64,000 nucleotides of DNA from Vanessa cardui (GCF_905220365.1 NC_061131.1:11755318-11819317), one strand, 5' to 3'. Numbered from the stretch's first letter, positions 11,766 to 22,187 are shown. Program-made: numbers and translations. The notes: generated by a model not told the origin, from the sequence alone.

Positions 11766-12199
11766 ATATTGACTATACGTGTCTTTATTGTAAAGTAAAA
11801 ACATGCATGCTGGGTAAATGTATCTCAATTTAATCAGTGTCTTGATTAATATACATTCAGAACTTCGCTGTTCGACCTTAGTCAATCTTACTTAGATTAA
11901 CTTGCAATTACTTGGGCATATGCAACCCAAGACCCTACAGTGACAGTCAACCATTAAAATTCGGGTAGTGTTTTCCTCTTGATATGTTTTAACTAATTAT
12001 CAATCTACCCCTCTCGGTTCAATTTACCCCTCTCAATTCACCAGTTCCGTATCCTTAATTAAGCTATTATCCTTACCTAATCACTATATACTACATATGT
12101 CAACGCTATACGTAACAAAGCCTATTAGTATGTATGTTCTATGTATTATTATACAAAAGATTCAAGTAAGTGTTTCATATAATTTCTGCGAATATTGTA

Positions 12200-12331
12200 T
12201 GAAATCAAAATCAAAATATTCTTTATTCAAGTGGCTTTTAAAGCACTAGTATTGAAAGAAATGTAGAACTACCGTCGGTTAATAATGTAGATTCTATCGA
12301 GAAAAACCGCAAAAAAACTCAGTGATAAATC
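12200..12331 (+). repeat. Family C fragment interrupted by family R
   Basis: TCTTTATTCAAGTGGCTTTT through ACCGTCGGTTAATAATGTAG to AAAAACTCAGTGATAAATC follows family C up to its CTCAGTAGTTACTC block, where family R copy 2 begins. Confidence 0.7.
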
Positions 12332-12840
12332 TTTTCAACCGACTTCAAAAAGGAGGAGGTTATCAATTCGTCTGTATTTTTTTTTTTTTTTTTTTTTTAT
12401 GTTTGTTACCTCATAACTTTTTACTGGGTGGACCGATTTTGATAATTTTTTTTTTGTTTGAAAGGTAGTGCTTCCCGTGGGGTCCCATTTTTTTTTTTTT
12501 TCCGATGATGGTATCCGTATGAAAACGACATAAGTCTTAAATTTGCATTATGTATATGCGCGACAAATAGGTGAATAACTCTAAATCAAGTTAACCAATT
12601 TTGATGATTCTTTTTATATTATAAAGGATATACTTTAAGGGTAGTTTGGTGAAAGTTTGGTAAGGTTCTGAGCACAGGATCCATGACAAATTAAGGGAAC
12701 GGGAGGGAACGGAACAATTCTGAGGAGCACGTTAGCAATACTCGGTCGAATCTTTTATTTATGGGTTACTTGGATATTTGAATCACCTTCCGGAACGTGG
12801 TTATGTTCATGTAATTGTCATAATCAAATATTATAATCAA

Positions 12841-13092
12841 CTAGCGACCCGCCCCGACTTCTCACGGGTGCAATACTGATACTAAATATACTAAAGAATA
12901 TGTTTATTTACGCCATCACATTGCAAACTTCTAAAATTGTCAGTGTTTCTTTACTATATTGTTCATTTATTATATACACAAACCTTCCCCTTGAATTACA
13001 CTATCTATTAAAAAAAACCGCATCAAAATCCGTTGCGTAGTTTTAAAGATATAGGGACAGAGAAAGCGACTTTGTTTTATACTATGTATTGA
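12841..13092 (-). mobile_element. Non-autonomous Helitron-like element inside family R
   Basis: Counterpart of the unit at 2888-3139: CTAG (as read on the minus strand) at the left edge and the minus-strand 5' start TCAATACATAGTATAAAAC at the right. It is the same length and lies at the same place within family R, so it entered the progenitor before the copies spread. Confidence 0.65.
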
Positions 13093-13448
13093 CGGAACTC
13101 CTAAACAGCTTACAGTTAGGGTGCGATTTGGGGCAGAATTTCTTTCTGTCTCTAATCAAATTTTGTGTATATGATGTGATGTCATATGATGTACGACATA
13201 GCATACGAATAGCTCTTTTGCAAAGTTTTTTTACTGAGGTCGATTACAGCTCATTCGAGGGTGGTACCTCGTAGTTTATGCCGCATGACGTATTAAAGCC
13301 GCATTTTCGAAAGTCTATTTTTGCTTTATTCGAAAGTTTCTTTTGAAATTGTCCCTGAAGTAGTTTCTGATTCATATAAACGGCACGCTTAATCTATCCA
13401 TATTAAGAAAAAAATGTTAGTCTCCATCAGCTTCACTTAAAATCAAAA

Positions 13449-14038
13449 AATAAATAAAATTTTAACAAAAAGAAAAACCGACTTCAAACAAAACAGTATT
13501 TTAAAACAAATTAAAATGCACTAAAAACTAATAAAAATAATTGCATATTTAACACATTTTTGAGAGTCCTCCTAGGTAAAATGAAATGAAAAATATTAGA
13601 CTACTTAAAAGTCGATTTACGATTACATAATGTAGTTATAATTATTGCTATAATTGGAGTCGGTGTCAGCCAACCCTTTACTATACCTATCAAAAAACAA
13701 TACGAGAATACTTTAAGAAATGTTTCTTACAAATTACCTTTTATACGATATTATACTGGGTCAATCAAGAGGCTCGTATCGCTTCTTTCTTTTGATTGTT
13801 GAAGCGTGTGCCTGTGGCTGACACCGGCTCCAAATATAACAATAACTATAACTACGTTATATAATCGTAAATCGACTTTTAAGTAGTCTAATATTTTTCA
13901 TTTCATTTTACCTAGGAGGACTCTCAAAAATGTGTTAAATATGCAATTATTTTTATTAGTTTTTAGTGCATTTTAATTTGTTTTAAAATACTGTTTTGTT
14001 TGAAGTCGGTTTTTCTTTTTGTTAAAATTTTATTTATT
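13449..14038. repeat. Foldback unit: 222-bp inverted arms, 146-bp centre
   Basis: The arms at 13449-13670 and 13817-14038 are reverse complements with the outer ~170 bp identical. Each contains AAAAACCGACTTCAAACAAA and runs inwards to CGGTGTCAGC. The centre contains ATCGCTTCTTTCTTTTGATT. The same arm-centre-arm arrangement occurs at 25578-26172. Confidence 0.85.
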
Positions 14039-14982
14039 CATCTTTTTAGTTACATACTATGTAAGTAAAGTACTTTTTTTAATGGCAATACTCAATAAAT
14101 GTATCAAGTAATATGCGATTTATAAATTGATTTTCATTTATCAATGTGTTTCTGACATGAGCTTTGAATTTTTAAATATAGAATCGAATATCGTTTTCCA
14201 AGGTTGTATTTACTTTGCAACGTCGGAAATTAGGTGTTTTTAGTTTTCCTTGTCGTGTCTGTAAATGTATCTATCTATATCTTTTTGAAAGATCTATAAT
14301 ATTATTTTGAATTATATCGTTATAAACATGCGAAGTAACTGTCTGTATAGCCACTTTATTTAAAGCACTCGAAAGGGCTCAAAGATTATAAATAGACCGG
14401 ACAGCTCTATTTCATAATATGAAAATATTTTCTTTATCGGTAGCGTTACCACGAACCAAAAATATCATTAATTTAATTCTTCATGATATTATAATTAAAT
14501 TGGATTTGAGAAATATATTATAAAAATAGTTAAATTGTCTATGACTATTCTAGTCTTTGATTTGATTTTTGTACGCCAATGAAAGTCTACGTGTGAGTAG
14601 GAGCAATCTATATTATAATTAGTATTTAATGAATAACAAGAGAAGTAATTTTAGTTTTATTTTTAAACATAAAACACTTGCTTATTTCCACCGTTAATTA
14701 CTTTAATCTGTAAATAAGTCATAACTTAGGTGACCAAAAAGGTTTCACTTGATATAAAAAGTACAGAGTACATTAGTTACCATTTTTCAATTATTAATTA
14801 GAGTAATTTTATGAGATTAATTACCAATACTAATGAGACAATAAATTGATATGCAACAAATAATATCAAAATTGGTTCTTTATTGATGACCATAGCAAAA
14901 ATAAAACTTTAAAAATAGAAACAGTGGAATTTCTATACTCCTCTTTTAAAGTAACTTCACTTTCAATCTATCATATTTTTTT
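14039..14982. other. No recognised feature
   Basis: AT-rich sequence with no supported gene, RNA or repeat. Confidence 0.4.
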
Positions 14983-15258
14983 TGGTATTGTTGGCGGACG
15001 AGCATACCACCTGATGGTAAGTGATCACCATTACCCATTGACAATGACGCTGTAAGAAATATTAACTATTCCTTAAATCTTCAATGCGCCCCTAACCTTG
15101 GGAACTAAGATATTATGTCCCTTGTGCCTGTACTTAAACTGGCTCACTCACCTTTCAAACCGGAACACAACAATACTGAGTACTATTTTTTGGCGGTAGA
15201 ATATTGATGAGTGTGGTACCCAGGCGGGCTTGCACAAAGCCCTACCACCAAGTAAAGT
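14983..15258 (+). repeat. Family B, nearly complete
   Basis: Starts with GTTGGCGGACGAGCATACCA and ends CCCTACCACCAAGTAAAG. It keeps the order ACAATGACGCTGTAAGAAAT, CTTGGGAACTAAGATATTAT, TTTGGCGGTAGAAT. SINE-like in size; no protein coding. Confidence 0.8.
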
Positions 15259-15484
15259 GAAAATATATCAGTGCTATTGACATTAAGAAGTACATAATTT
15301 GTGTACACAATTCATACATACTTGTACTTCCGTACGGTGCCAAATAAAATGTCACTCTGTACACTATAAATTTTTACGTGTGTCCGTACGCCCATCGGTT
15401 TCGCGATGGTATTAGAATAGTTAAAAAACGCAAAATTTTTAGTTGGGGAACACCAAATGTATTACTCAACCTATTACTCAAAAC

Positions 15485-15544
15485 AAAAATAAAAAAAATA
15501 CAGACGAATTGATAACCTCCTCTCTTTTGAAGTCGGTTGAAAAT
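15485..15544 (-). repeat. Family R 5' end fragment
   Basis: Minus-strand copy of just the family R start: AATACAGACGAATTGATAAC to CTTTTGAAGTCGGTTGAAAA. It abuts family C at 15545. Confidence 0.7.
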
Positions 15545-15628
15545 ATATTTTATCCAAATAGGCTTTTACAAGCACTTTTGAATCGTCGTTTAACATAACA
15601 ACAATCGTTGTTAAGTGAAGTATCACCG
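15545..15628 (+). repeat. Family C, left part, split by a Penelope-like insertion
   Basis: CCAAATAGGCTTTTACAAGC to TTAAGTGAAGTATCACCG. The same copy resumes at 16562 with the 13-bp repeat and continues GTTCGGAAATTAGATTC, so the two halves rejoin exactly. Confidence 0.85.
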
Positions 15629-16561
15629 AATGTTGTCTTAAATTTTCGCGATTATTACACATTTAAATAAAACTAGTTATTACGGATTCAGAGAGCCTAC
15701 TTTGTTTCAGAGAGCCCACCATCTCTGTGATGCTGAACACCTAGAGGACGAGCTACGTCAGGTCAAGCTTGCACTCCACCAGAACAAGCTGCCCGTGCCT
15801 CGCCAGCAATTCAGAAGCCGTATCAAGCCACCCACAGTTGAGCGACAACCTGCATTTCTACGATATGTGAAGGGAGTTACAGACAGGATTGGCAACATCT
15901 TGAAGCGAGCTTCAATTAAAACCGTTTACAAGCCTCATAAGAAAGGGAGCCAGTTCTTGAGACCTATAAAGAGTAATATTCCTTTACAAACTGCAGGAGT
16001 ATATAAACTCGAATGTGAGTGTGGTTTATCTTACATAGGCCAAACAAAGAGAAGTATCGGTACCAGGGTCAAGGAACACATAGGAGATGTCAAAAATAGG
16101 CGTTCTTCAAAGTTTGCAGTCTGTGAACATGCTCTGGATAAACCTAACCATTTTATCTGATTTGATAAACCACAGATCCTCGCTAAAGAACACAGATTCA
16201 TTCCTAGAATGATACGCGAGGCTATTGAAATTCAAAAACATCCGAACTTCAATAGAGAAGATGGTTGGAGACTTTCTAACACCTGGGATCCACTTATTAA
16301 AAATTTAAAATCCCAAATCCAACAGACTGCAAGACCTAAAGATACAGTTAGTGCCTTCTGCGTGCAACCGGAACGTTACTCAAGATACCAATTGAGAAAT
16401 CGTTGGCGGTAGTTGTTAATAATATTCCTTTGTTCTTCAAATAGACAAATGTCACCTTAGTCTACCCGTGACCACGAACGCTGTAAAGTGCTCGAAACGT
16501 CGGGATGTCCAAAATAATTAATATACGCGATTAAAATCCGTAATAACTAGTTTTATTTAAA
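15629..16561 (+). mobile_element. Penelope-like element fragment with 28-bp inverted ends
   Basis: A 933-bp insertion bounded by a 13-bp target duplication tgaagtatcaccg (15616-15628 and 16562-16574). A perfect 28-bp inverted repeat lies near its ends (15661-15688 and 16535-16562), including AAACTAGTTATTACGGATT, and a short direct CGCGATTA lies outside or inside it. Penelope elements are known to carry LTR-like repeats in direct or inverted order and to make variable target duplications. Only the C-terminal endonuclease part of the protein remains; the reverse-transcriptase core is absent. Confidence 0.85.
15690..16412 (+). pseudogene. Penelope-like GIY-YIG endonuclease domain, one in-frame stop
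   Basis: One frame reads from the left inverted repeat to a TAG at 16410-16412, interrupted only by a TGA at 16158-16160. The linker region has RYVKGVTDRIGNILKRASIK. The GIY-YIG core is GVY (about residues 99-101 from a TTG at 15702), SYIG about 11 residues on, and the conserved arginine and histidine in GTRVKEH. After the stop, the same frame continues FDKPQILAKEHRFIPRMIRE and NFNREDGWRLSNTW, the usual C-terminal tail of these proteins. The domain would nick target DNA in an intact element. Here there is no reverse transcriptase and no clear start codon, so it is a remnant, though a fairly young one. Confidence 0.88.
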
Positions 16562-16715
16562 TGAAGTATCACCGGTTCGGAAATTAGATTCTACCGAGTA
16601 GAACCGTCAAGTAGCAAGAATACAGTCATGTTAGTTAAATACAATTCTAAATATACGCAATATGTCCAGCCTGGTCAACGAGTATTAATCTCACGCTTTT
16701 TTATCGTCTGTATAA
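16562..16715 (+). repeat. Family C, right part
   Basis: Continues the interrupted copy: ACCGGTTCGGAAATTAGATT, CCGTCAAGTAGCAAGAATAC, CAGTCATGTTAGTTAAATAC, and the far end CTCACGCTTTTTTATC. Confidence 0.8.
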
Positions 16716-17040
16716 TCTTGTATTAAAATACTAAAACGAATAACTACATCTATTGAAAAATACTTCGCCAAATTGCCACTACAAATAAATACGTAGACAC
16801 ATGTTAACCATTTAATAGACCTTCAAACGAGGTCACTGTGTATATAAAGAAAATATACGCAGAAGTAACCCAACGATAATCGTAGACTATCACATAAACG
16901 AGGATATTACCAGACAAATCTAGCAATTCGTTGAATTTTTAGGATACTATTTTGGTAATGTTAAAAGTTTCGTATCTTATTTCTATACAATAATCCGGGG
17001 ATACTCTTCGTTCTAGGCGTATATTATTAACCAGAATAAC

Positions 17041-17217
17041 CTTTTTTTATGATATAGTTTGGCGGACGAGCATCTGGGCCACCTAATGGTAAGTGGTCAC
17101 CATGACCATAGACAATGACACTGTAAGAAATATTACAATTCCTTACATCGTCAATGTGCCACCAACCTTGGGAATTAAGATGTCATGTCCCTTGTGCCTG
17201 TAGTTATACTGTAACTT
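17041..17217 (+). repeat. Family B, 3'-truncated
   Basis: AGTTTGGCGGACGAGCATCT through CCTTGGGAATTAAGATGTC to TGTGCCTGTAGTTATACTG. The second half is missing. Confidence 0.8.
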
Positions 17218-17265
17218 CTATTGGGTTAGTGCAGAACCGAACTGACATATTCGAAAACCTTTGAA

Positions 17266-17509
17266 TCTTTATACAGTATAAAACAAAGTCGCTTACTGTC
17301 TGTCCTTATGCTAATCTTTAAAATTAAGCAACGAAATTTGATGAAATTTTTTAATAGATAGAGCGATTTGAGAGAGATAGTATATAATACATATAGTAAA
17401 GAAACACTGATAATTTTAGAAGTTTCTGATGTGAATTTGTAAATAAATAAATTCTGTAGGATATTTAGTATCAGTATTGTATCCGTGCAAAGCCGAGACG
17501 GGTCGCTAG
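17266..17509 (+). mobile_element. Solo non-autonomous Helitron
   Basis: Starts TCTTTATACAGTATAAAAC after an A and ends GGGTCGCTAG before a T, as Helitrons do. A short GC-rich block (AAGCCGAGACGGGTCG) precedes the end. It is 244 bp, without open frames, and homologous to the unit embedded in family R, so it is evidence that the unit moves on its own. Confidence 0.75.
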
Positions 17510-17810
17510 TAAGAAATAAATAAAATATTTATGGAAGTGATGTAAGTCTCATTCCGCTTGCCATATACTTTACTGTTTAAGGGTACTTCGTAATGCTGTC
17601 TCAGTTTGAACGGTCATTAAAAGGCCGTATACCTCTAATTATATTGGTTGTATTGTGAGTACGCAATGAGCAACTTCGATCTTTGGATCGATTTAGATTG
17701 ACGGCAAGAAGTAGATTATTAATCTGAAGGTGTCTTTATTTTATAGGACTAATCTCATTGAAAACAAACCTTAACATTATAAAAATTTACAAAACAGTAG
17801 TTTCAATAAA

Positions 17811-18259
17811 TCTATATTAATATTATATATTTGTAAGTAACTTTGTCTGTCTGTCTGTCGTTCTTTCACGGCCAAACCACTGAACCGAATTTGAAGAAAT
17901 TTGGTATGGAGGAGTCGAGAAACCAAGGCCAGCACCGCTGATTCATGTGCTTAATTTGTCTTTATAATTCATCTAGTGCTCATCGGTGATGGAAAACATC
18001 GTGAGGAAACCTGCATGTGACAAATTTCATAGAAAATCTGCCACGTGTGTATTCCACCAAAACCGCATTGGAACAGCGTGGTGGAATATGTTCCAAAATC
18101 TTCTCCTCAAAGGAAGAGGTGGCCTTTAGCCCAGCAGTGGGAATTTACAGGCTGTTGTTGGTATGGAGAAAACTTGAACTACAAGGACATGTTACTTTTA
18201 TACCTCATACATGACAACCAACGACCTTAAATGCGAGTGAAGCCACGGGCATCTACTAG
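17811..18259 (+). mobile_element. Helitron-like element interrupted by a SINE
   Basis: Starts TCTATATTAATATTATATAT after A and ends GGGCATCTACTAG before T. The left part has TCTGTCTGTCTGTCG and CTGAACCGAATTTGAAG; the right part has GCGAGTGAAGCCACGGGC. The SINE at 17912-18157 splits it and its 11-bp target duplication lies in the element. Confidence 0.65.
17912..18157 (+). mobile_element. SINE family A with 11-bp target duplication
   Basis: The tRNA-like head is largely deleted (GAGTCGAGAAACC passes straight to CAAGGCCAGCACCGCTGATT), while the body and the ACAGGCTGTTG end are intact. The duplication ttggtatggag lies at 17901-17911 and 18158-18168. It inserted into the Helitron-like element above. 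Confidence 0.88.
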
Positions 18260-18655
18260 TACAGATAAGTATGAAAAGATTATCTTTGGAAAGTGACCAT
18301 TAAAAGTTACCTCATTGCAACATGTTGTTGCTTCCGGCAGATACAAGGCGACATCTAAACCCGTGGGTGTCATTAGGGCCGGCTAAGGGAAATATATTTG
18401 TTAACCGAATTCATTAAAGCCGTTAGTACTCGTGCTATCATTTAGTTCTGGCGGAAAACGAACCCATCAGATAAAGCCCCTTATGAGGGTAGCATCTGTT
18501 GATAAAATCTGCCAAGTTGATCAAAATGGGTGAGAAAATGATAATTATTATAAAGGATGATAAAGTCGATTTGTTATTGAGAACTTTACAAAAATAAAAT
18601 ATGTTAAAAGGAAAGCTGCTCTGTGAAAATTTAGTTATCTATTCATAGAGATTCT
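18260..18655. other. No recognised feature
   Basis: Somewhat less AT-rich than its neighbours (for example GGGCCGGCTAAGGG near 18378). No open frame or repeat recognised. Confidence 0.35.
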
Positions 18656-18659
18656 GAAT

Positions 18660-18900
18660 CAAATCAAATCAAAATAAACTTTATTCAAGTAGGCTTTTAC
18701 AAGCACTTTTGAATCATCTACAATTAAGTGAAGCTACCACCGGTTCGGAATATAGATTCTACGAGAAGAACCGGCAAGAAACTCAGTAGTTACACTTTTG
18801 TAACATTTAAAGAATACAAAGTCATGTTAGTTAAATACAAGTATTTAAATTCATATAATCCTGCTTGGAAGTCAACAGGTATTGGTTCTGTAAGATAAAA
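18660..18900 (+). repeat. Family C, good copy
   Basis: TCAAATCAAAATAAACTTTA, TCAAGTAGGCTTTTACAAGC, AAGCTACCACCGGTTCGGAA, ACCGGCAAGAAACTCAGTAG, TCCTGCTTGGAAGTCAACAG to TATTGGTTCTG. This copy defines the order of blocks used for the other family C calls. Confidence 0.8.
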
Positions 18901-19039
18901 CTCGAAATTCATTGACAATAATGCTCATAAATTTCATAAGATACACGTATCAAAATAGGGTATCACCGTAAGTCGTTTATCTACGTTTTACGAGGGAGAT
19001 AATAAGTGTACAGAATCGCATTGTAGTTCAATACTAATC

Positions 19040-19074
19040 GACTTTTAATAAACCAGATTGGTTTATTAAAAGTC
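19040..19074. repeat. Perfect 16-bp inverted repeat (hairpin)
   Basis: GACTTTTAATAAACCA, spacer GAT, then its exact reverse complement. It lies 11 bp outside the left arm of the large foldback structure. Confidence 0.9.
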
Positions 19075-19085
19075 CTACATCACTA

Positions 19086-20786
19086 TAGACCGGGAGATGA
19101 TAATGACAAAATATTTGGTCATTTGTACCAGTATGGCGGTTCTTCAGGGGCCTAATTACGTAAAGGCAAAAAGGAAAATGATGGTCATACCGCTCGCACC
19201 TGCGGCCCAATCGCGTGGGCTTTAATCGAACGTGTCGGAAAAATAACGAGTGTCGAACGATTTGTTCCACAAAAAATGCTTGTAATTTCAGATAGTCGAA
19301 AAAAAAACGAAGTAGGCGGTAGCGTAATGCCATACTTCTCGGGTGTGGCTTACAGCCCGCCATACCGACGCGAATACATTAATTTTAATAGAACAATTCA
19401 ACCATTTGTACCAGGCTAATTTTTGGATAGCTAATAATCGTCGAGTAGCCATTCACGAAAATCACCTTGCCATACTTTTCCGACAGTTCCCAATGGTCGC
19501 CATACCACTGCAAAGGAGTAATTTTGTTTTTTTTGGTCAAACGATTTGTACCAGTATTGCATTTGAATTTTTGGAAAGTATTAGACAAAATGTGACCGTT
19601 ATTATTTTTCCCATACTTCTAGTAGGGGGAAAAAGTGCTGCCATACTTGAAATACTTATTTATTTAACACCTTTTTAAAATACGACTGTAAAACACGTAA
19701 AATCATTTTTTACATCATGGCATCACTATATTCTCGTCATGTGGATGCAATTGTACGTAAAAAAAAATATTACAGATTGTAAACATGGGGCGGATGATTG
19801 TCGAACTTGAGTTAAAAGTTGAAAAAGAAAAACAAAATTGGATGATTTGTACCAGTATGGCATTTGGATTTTTGGAAATTATACGATACAATGTGACCAT
19901 TATTATATTTGCCATACTTGTAGTAGAGTTCATCAAAGATCAGGTTTTTATCTTTCGACATGTTTTCAAGGTACAAGACATAAAATCATTTGTTACAGTA
20001 TGGCATCATCGTATTAGGTTCATTTGGATAAAATTTAACCTAAAACGAAATAATCCCATACTATAACCATATTATACAACAAAACATCTGCTTATAAGAC
20101 ACGATTGCCGCCACCTAGGTGTTTGAAACTTTGTATTTACATTCGTTAAACCTCAAACTGACAGGAAAAATAAGTGCCATACTGGTACAAATCGTTCGAA
20201 TTACGAATAAAATCTTAGGATTTTGAAAAAATAATGTTCACATTCGCTGCCTTCCACAGGTATGGCATTATCAGACTTCTAATTATGATCATACAGAGAA
20301 CTGTTAAAAAAAGTTTCAGGGTGGTACAAAACGTTTGGCGAAAAAAGAAACATTACTCCTTTGCAGTGGTATGGCGGCCATTGGGAACTGTCGGAAAAGT
20401 ATGGTAAGGTGATTTTCGTGAATGGCTACTCGACGATTATTAGCTGTCCAAAAATTAGCCTGGTACAAATGGTTGAATTGTTCTATTAAAATTAATGTAT
20501 TCGCGTCGGTATGGCGGGCTGTAAGCCACACCCGAGAAGTATGGCATTACGCTACCGCCTACTTCGTTTTTTTTCGACTATCTGAAATTACAAGCATTTT
20601 TGTGGAACAAATCGTTCGATCCTCGTTATTTTTCCGACACGTTCGATTAAAGCCCACGCGATTGGGCCGCCGGTGCGAGCGATATGACCATAATTTTCCT
20701 TTTTGTCTTTACGTAATTAGACCCCTGAAGAACCGCCATACTGGTACAAATGACCAAATATTTTGTCATTATCATCTCCCGGTCTA
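19086..20786. mobile_element. Large foldback structure, about 467-bp arms, unknown family
   Basis: Left arm 19086-19553 and right arm 20322-20786 are reverse complements with about a dozen substitutions and two homopolymer indels over the first ~440 bp, roughly 97% identity. The loop is about 770 bp. TTTGTACCAGTATGGC or a close variant occurs at the outer end of each arm (19122-19137 and its complement near 20736), inside (19545, 19846) and inverted (about 20176). GCCATAC or its complement recurs many times. The loop holds a diverged direct repeat (from 19543 and from 19844, offset 301 bp). Open frames in the arms mirror one another and look like by-products of the palindrome. It could be a foldback transposon or a hairpin-RNA source. 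Confidence 0.8.
19543..20035 (+). repeat. Diverged tandem duplication in the foldback loop
   Basis: Unit 1 (from 19543) and unit 2 (from 19844) share GATTTGTACCAGTAT, GCATTTG-ATTTTTGGAAA, AATGTGACC-TTATTAT and, about 160 bp later, AAAATCATTTTTTACA-type text followed by ATGGCATCA. Divergence is clearly higher than between the two arms, so this duplication is older. Confidence 0.7.
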
Positions 20787-21230
20787 CTATGTTTTCAAGT
20801 AATATTAGTCCCAATATGTAAAAAATGTTGTACTCAATTATTATTTGCCTTATATGTCAAAATTCTCGAGGTAGACATCCAACATTCAACATTATAGAGG
20901 GAATAATTCAGGAAATGTAAAAAGTTTGAGCTGAATCATGATTCCAATTATATCAATCGTGAAAAAGACGATTTGGTAATTAAACATAGAGTATTTTCAG
21001 CAGAATATTAATAGTCTTCAAAAAGTTCGAGTTTAATTAAAATGAAATCAACCTTTTTTTAGAACTTTAAATCGTTTATTTTAAAATTTAATGTTCAGAG
21101 AGGTAATGTATCTATTCGTTGTTGAATCCGATAATACTATATTAAGATATCACAAGAAATTGGATGTCTTTAAGCGTAGAATTTAGTATGTCCCTGATAC
21201 CACTTTAAATTTTAGAATAGTTATGATTAA
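20787..21230. other. No recognised feature
   Basis: AT-rich sequence between the foldback structure and the next SINE. Nothing recognised. Confidence 0.4.
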
Positions 21231-21240
21231 AGTAAAAAAG

Positions 21241-21541
21241 TAACAGCCTGTAAATTACCCACTTGTGGGCTAAGGTCTCCTCTTCCATTCAGGACAGGAC
21301 AGGGTTAGGAATATATTCCATCACGCTCTTCCAATGCGGGTTGGTGGAATGCATATGTGGCAGAATTTAGAGGAAATTGGACACATGCAGGTTTCCTCAC
21401 GATATTATCGTTCACCGCCGAGCATGAGATGAATTATAAACACAAATTAAGCACATATATGTCGTGGTGCTTGCCTGGGCTTGAACCCAAAATCATCGAT
21501 TAAGATGCACGAGGTCTAACCACTGGGCCATCTCAGCTCAG
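21241..21541 (-). mobile_element. SINE family A
   Basis: Minus-strand copy from AACAGCCTGTAAATTACCC (3' end) to GGGCCATCTCAGCTC (head). Possible target duplication attaaagtaaaaaa / attagtaaaaaaa on the two sides, not exact. Confidence 0.82.
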
Positions 21542-21564
21542 CGGGTGATTAGTAAAAAAAAATC

Positions 21565-21825
21565 CTCTTTTGGTATAGTAGACAGATGAGCAAATGGGCC
21601 TTCTGATGAAAAGTGGTCTTCATTGCCCGTAGACAATGTCGTTGTGACAAATATTTACATTTACATTGGGAACTAAAATGATCATCGTGCCTGTTGTAAC
21701 ACTGCCTTCATCATTCAAACCGGAAAACAACAATACAGAGCACTGCTGTGTGGTGGTAGGTGGTAGATGAGTTGTTGGTTCTAAACCAGACGGGCTGGTA
21801 AAAAGCTCTACCACCAAGAAAAACG
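21565..21825 (+). repeat. Family B, diverged
   Basis: TTTTGGTATAGTAGACAGAT, GACAATGTCGTTGTGACAAA, TTGGGAACTAAAATGATC and GCTCTACCACCAAGAAAA keep the family order with many changes. Open frames across it are incidental. Confidence 0.7.
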
Positions 21826-22187
21826 TTTAATTACATTAAAGTAAAATTAATACTGTGTCATAATGGCACTGCAATATTATAATTTATTTTTAAATATAAT
21901 GAAGTATTAACTAAGATTACATTAACTAGTGAATGTATTTCGTCTAAATTCTTAAATAGATTCATCTTTGCTAAATTGTGACAGAAATTAATAAATAAAT
22001 GTTCAATAAAGTTTTATAACGAATGTGATATCAGACGCGTTACAGTTTATCTTTACAGCTGCGCTTACAATGACATGAGTGTTTTATCTTACTATCTATA
22101 CAAGTAGCTTATTTATGAATTATGGTATAATTGAGAATTTATTGTTAGTAATACTATCGATATTAAAGCAGGAAATATTTGATTATA

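Larger units (their letters stand above)
12333..14038 (+). repeat. Family R composite repeat, copy 2 (most complete)
   Basis: The longest family R copy. Its blocks are: 5' part (12333-12840) opening TTTCAACCGACTTCAAAAAG; embedded Helitron-like unit (12841-13092); linker to 13448; left inverted arm (13449-13670); 146-bp centre; right inverted arm (13817-14038). Each arm is 222 bp. The outer 170 bp or so of the two arms read identically, while several differences cluster at the inner ends. No transposase frame is visible, so it would be non-autonomous. Its class is unclear: the arms resemble a foldback DNA element, the 5' part does not. Confidence 0.8.

Noticed and set aside
19034..20802. Several 70-126 codon frames in the foldback structure
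   Set aside because: The same peptides appear mirrored from both arms, so they are by-products of the palindrome and contain no recognised domain.
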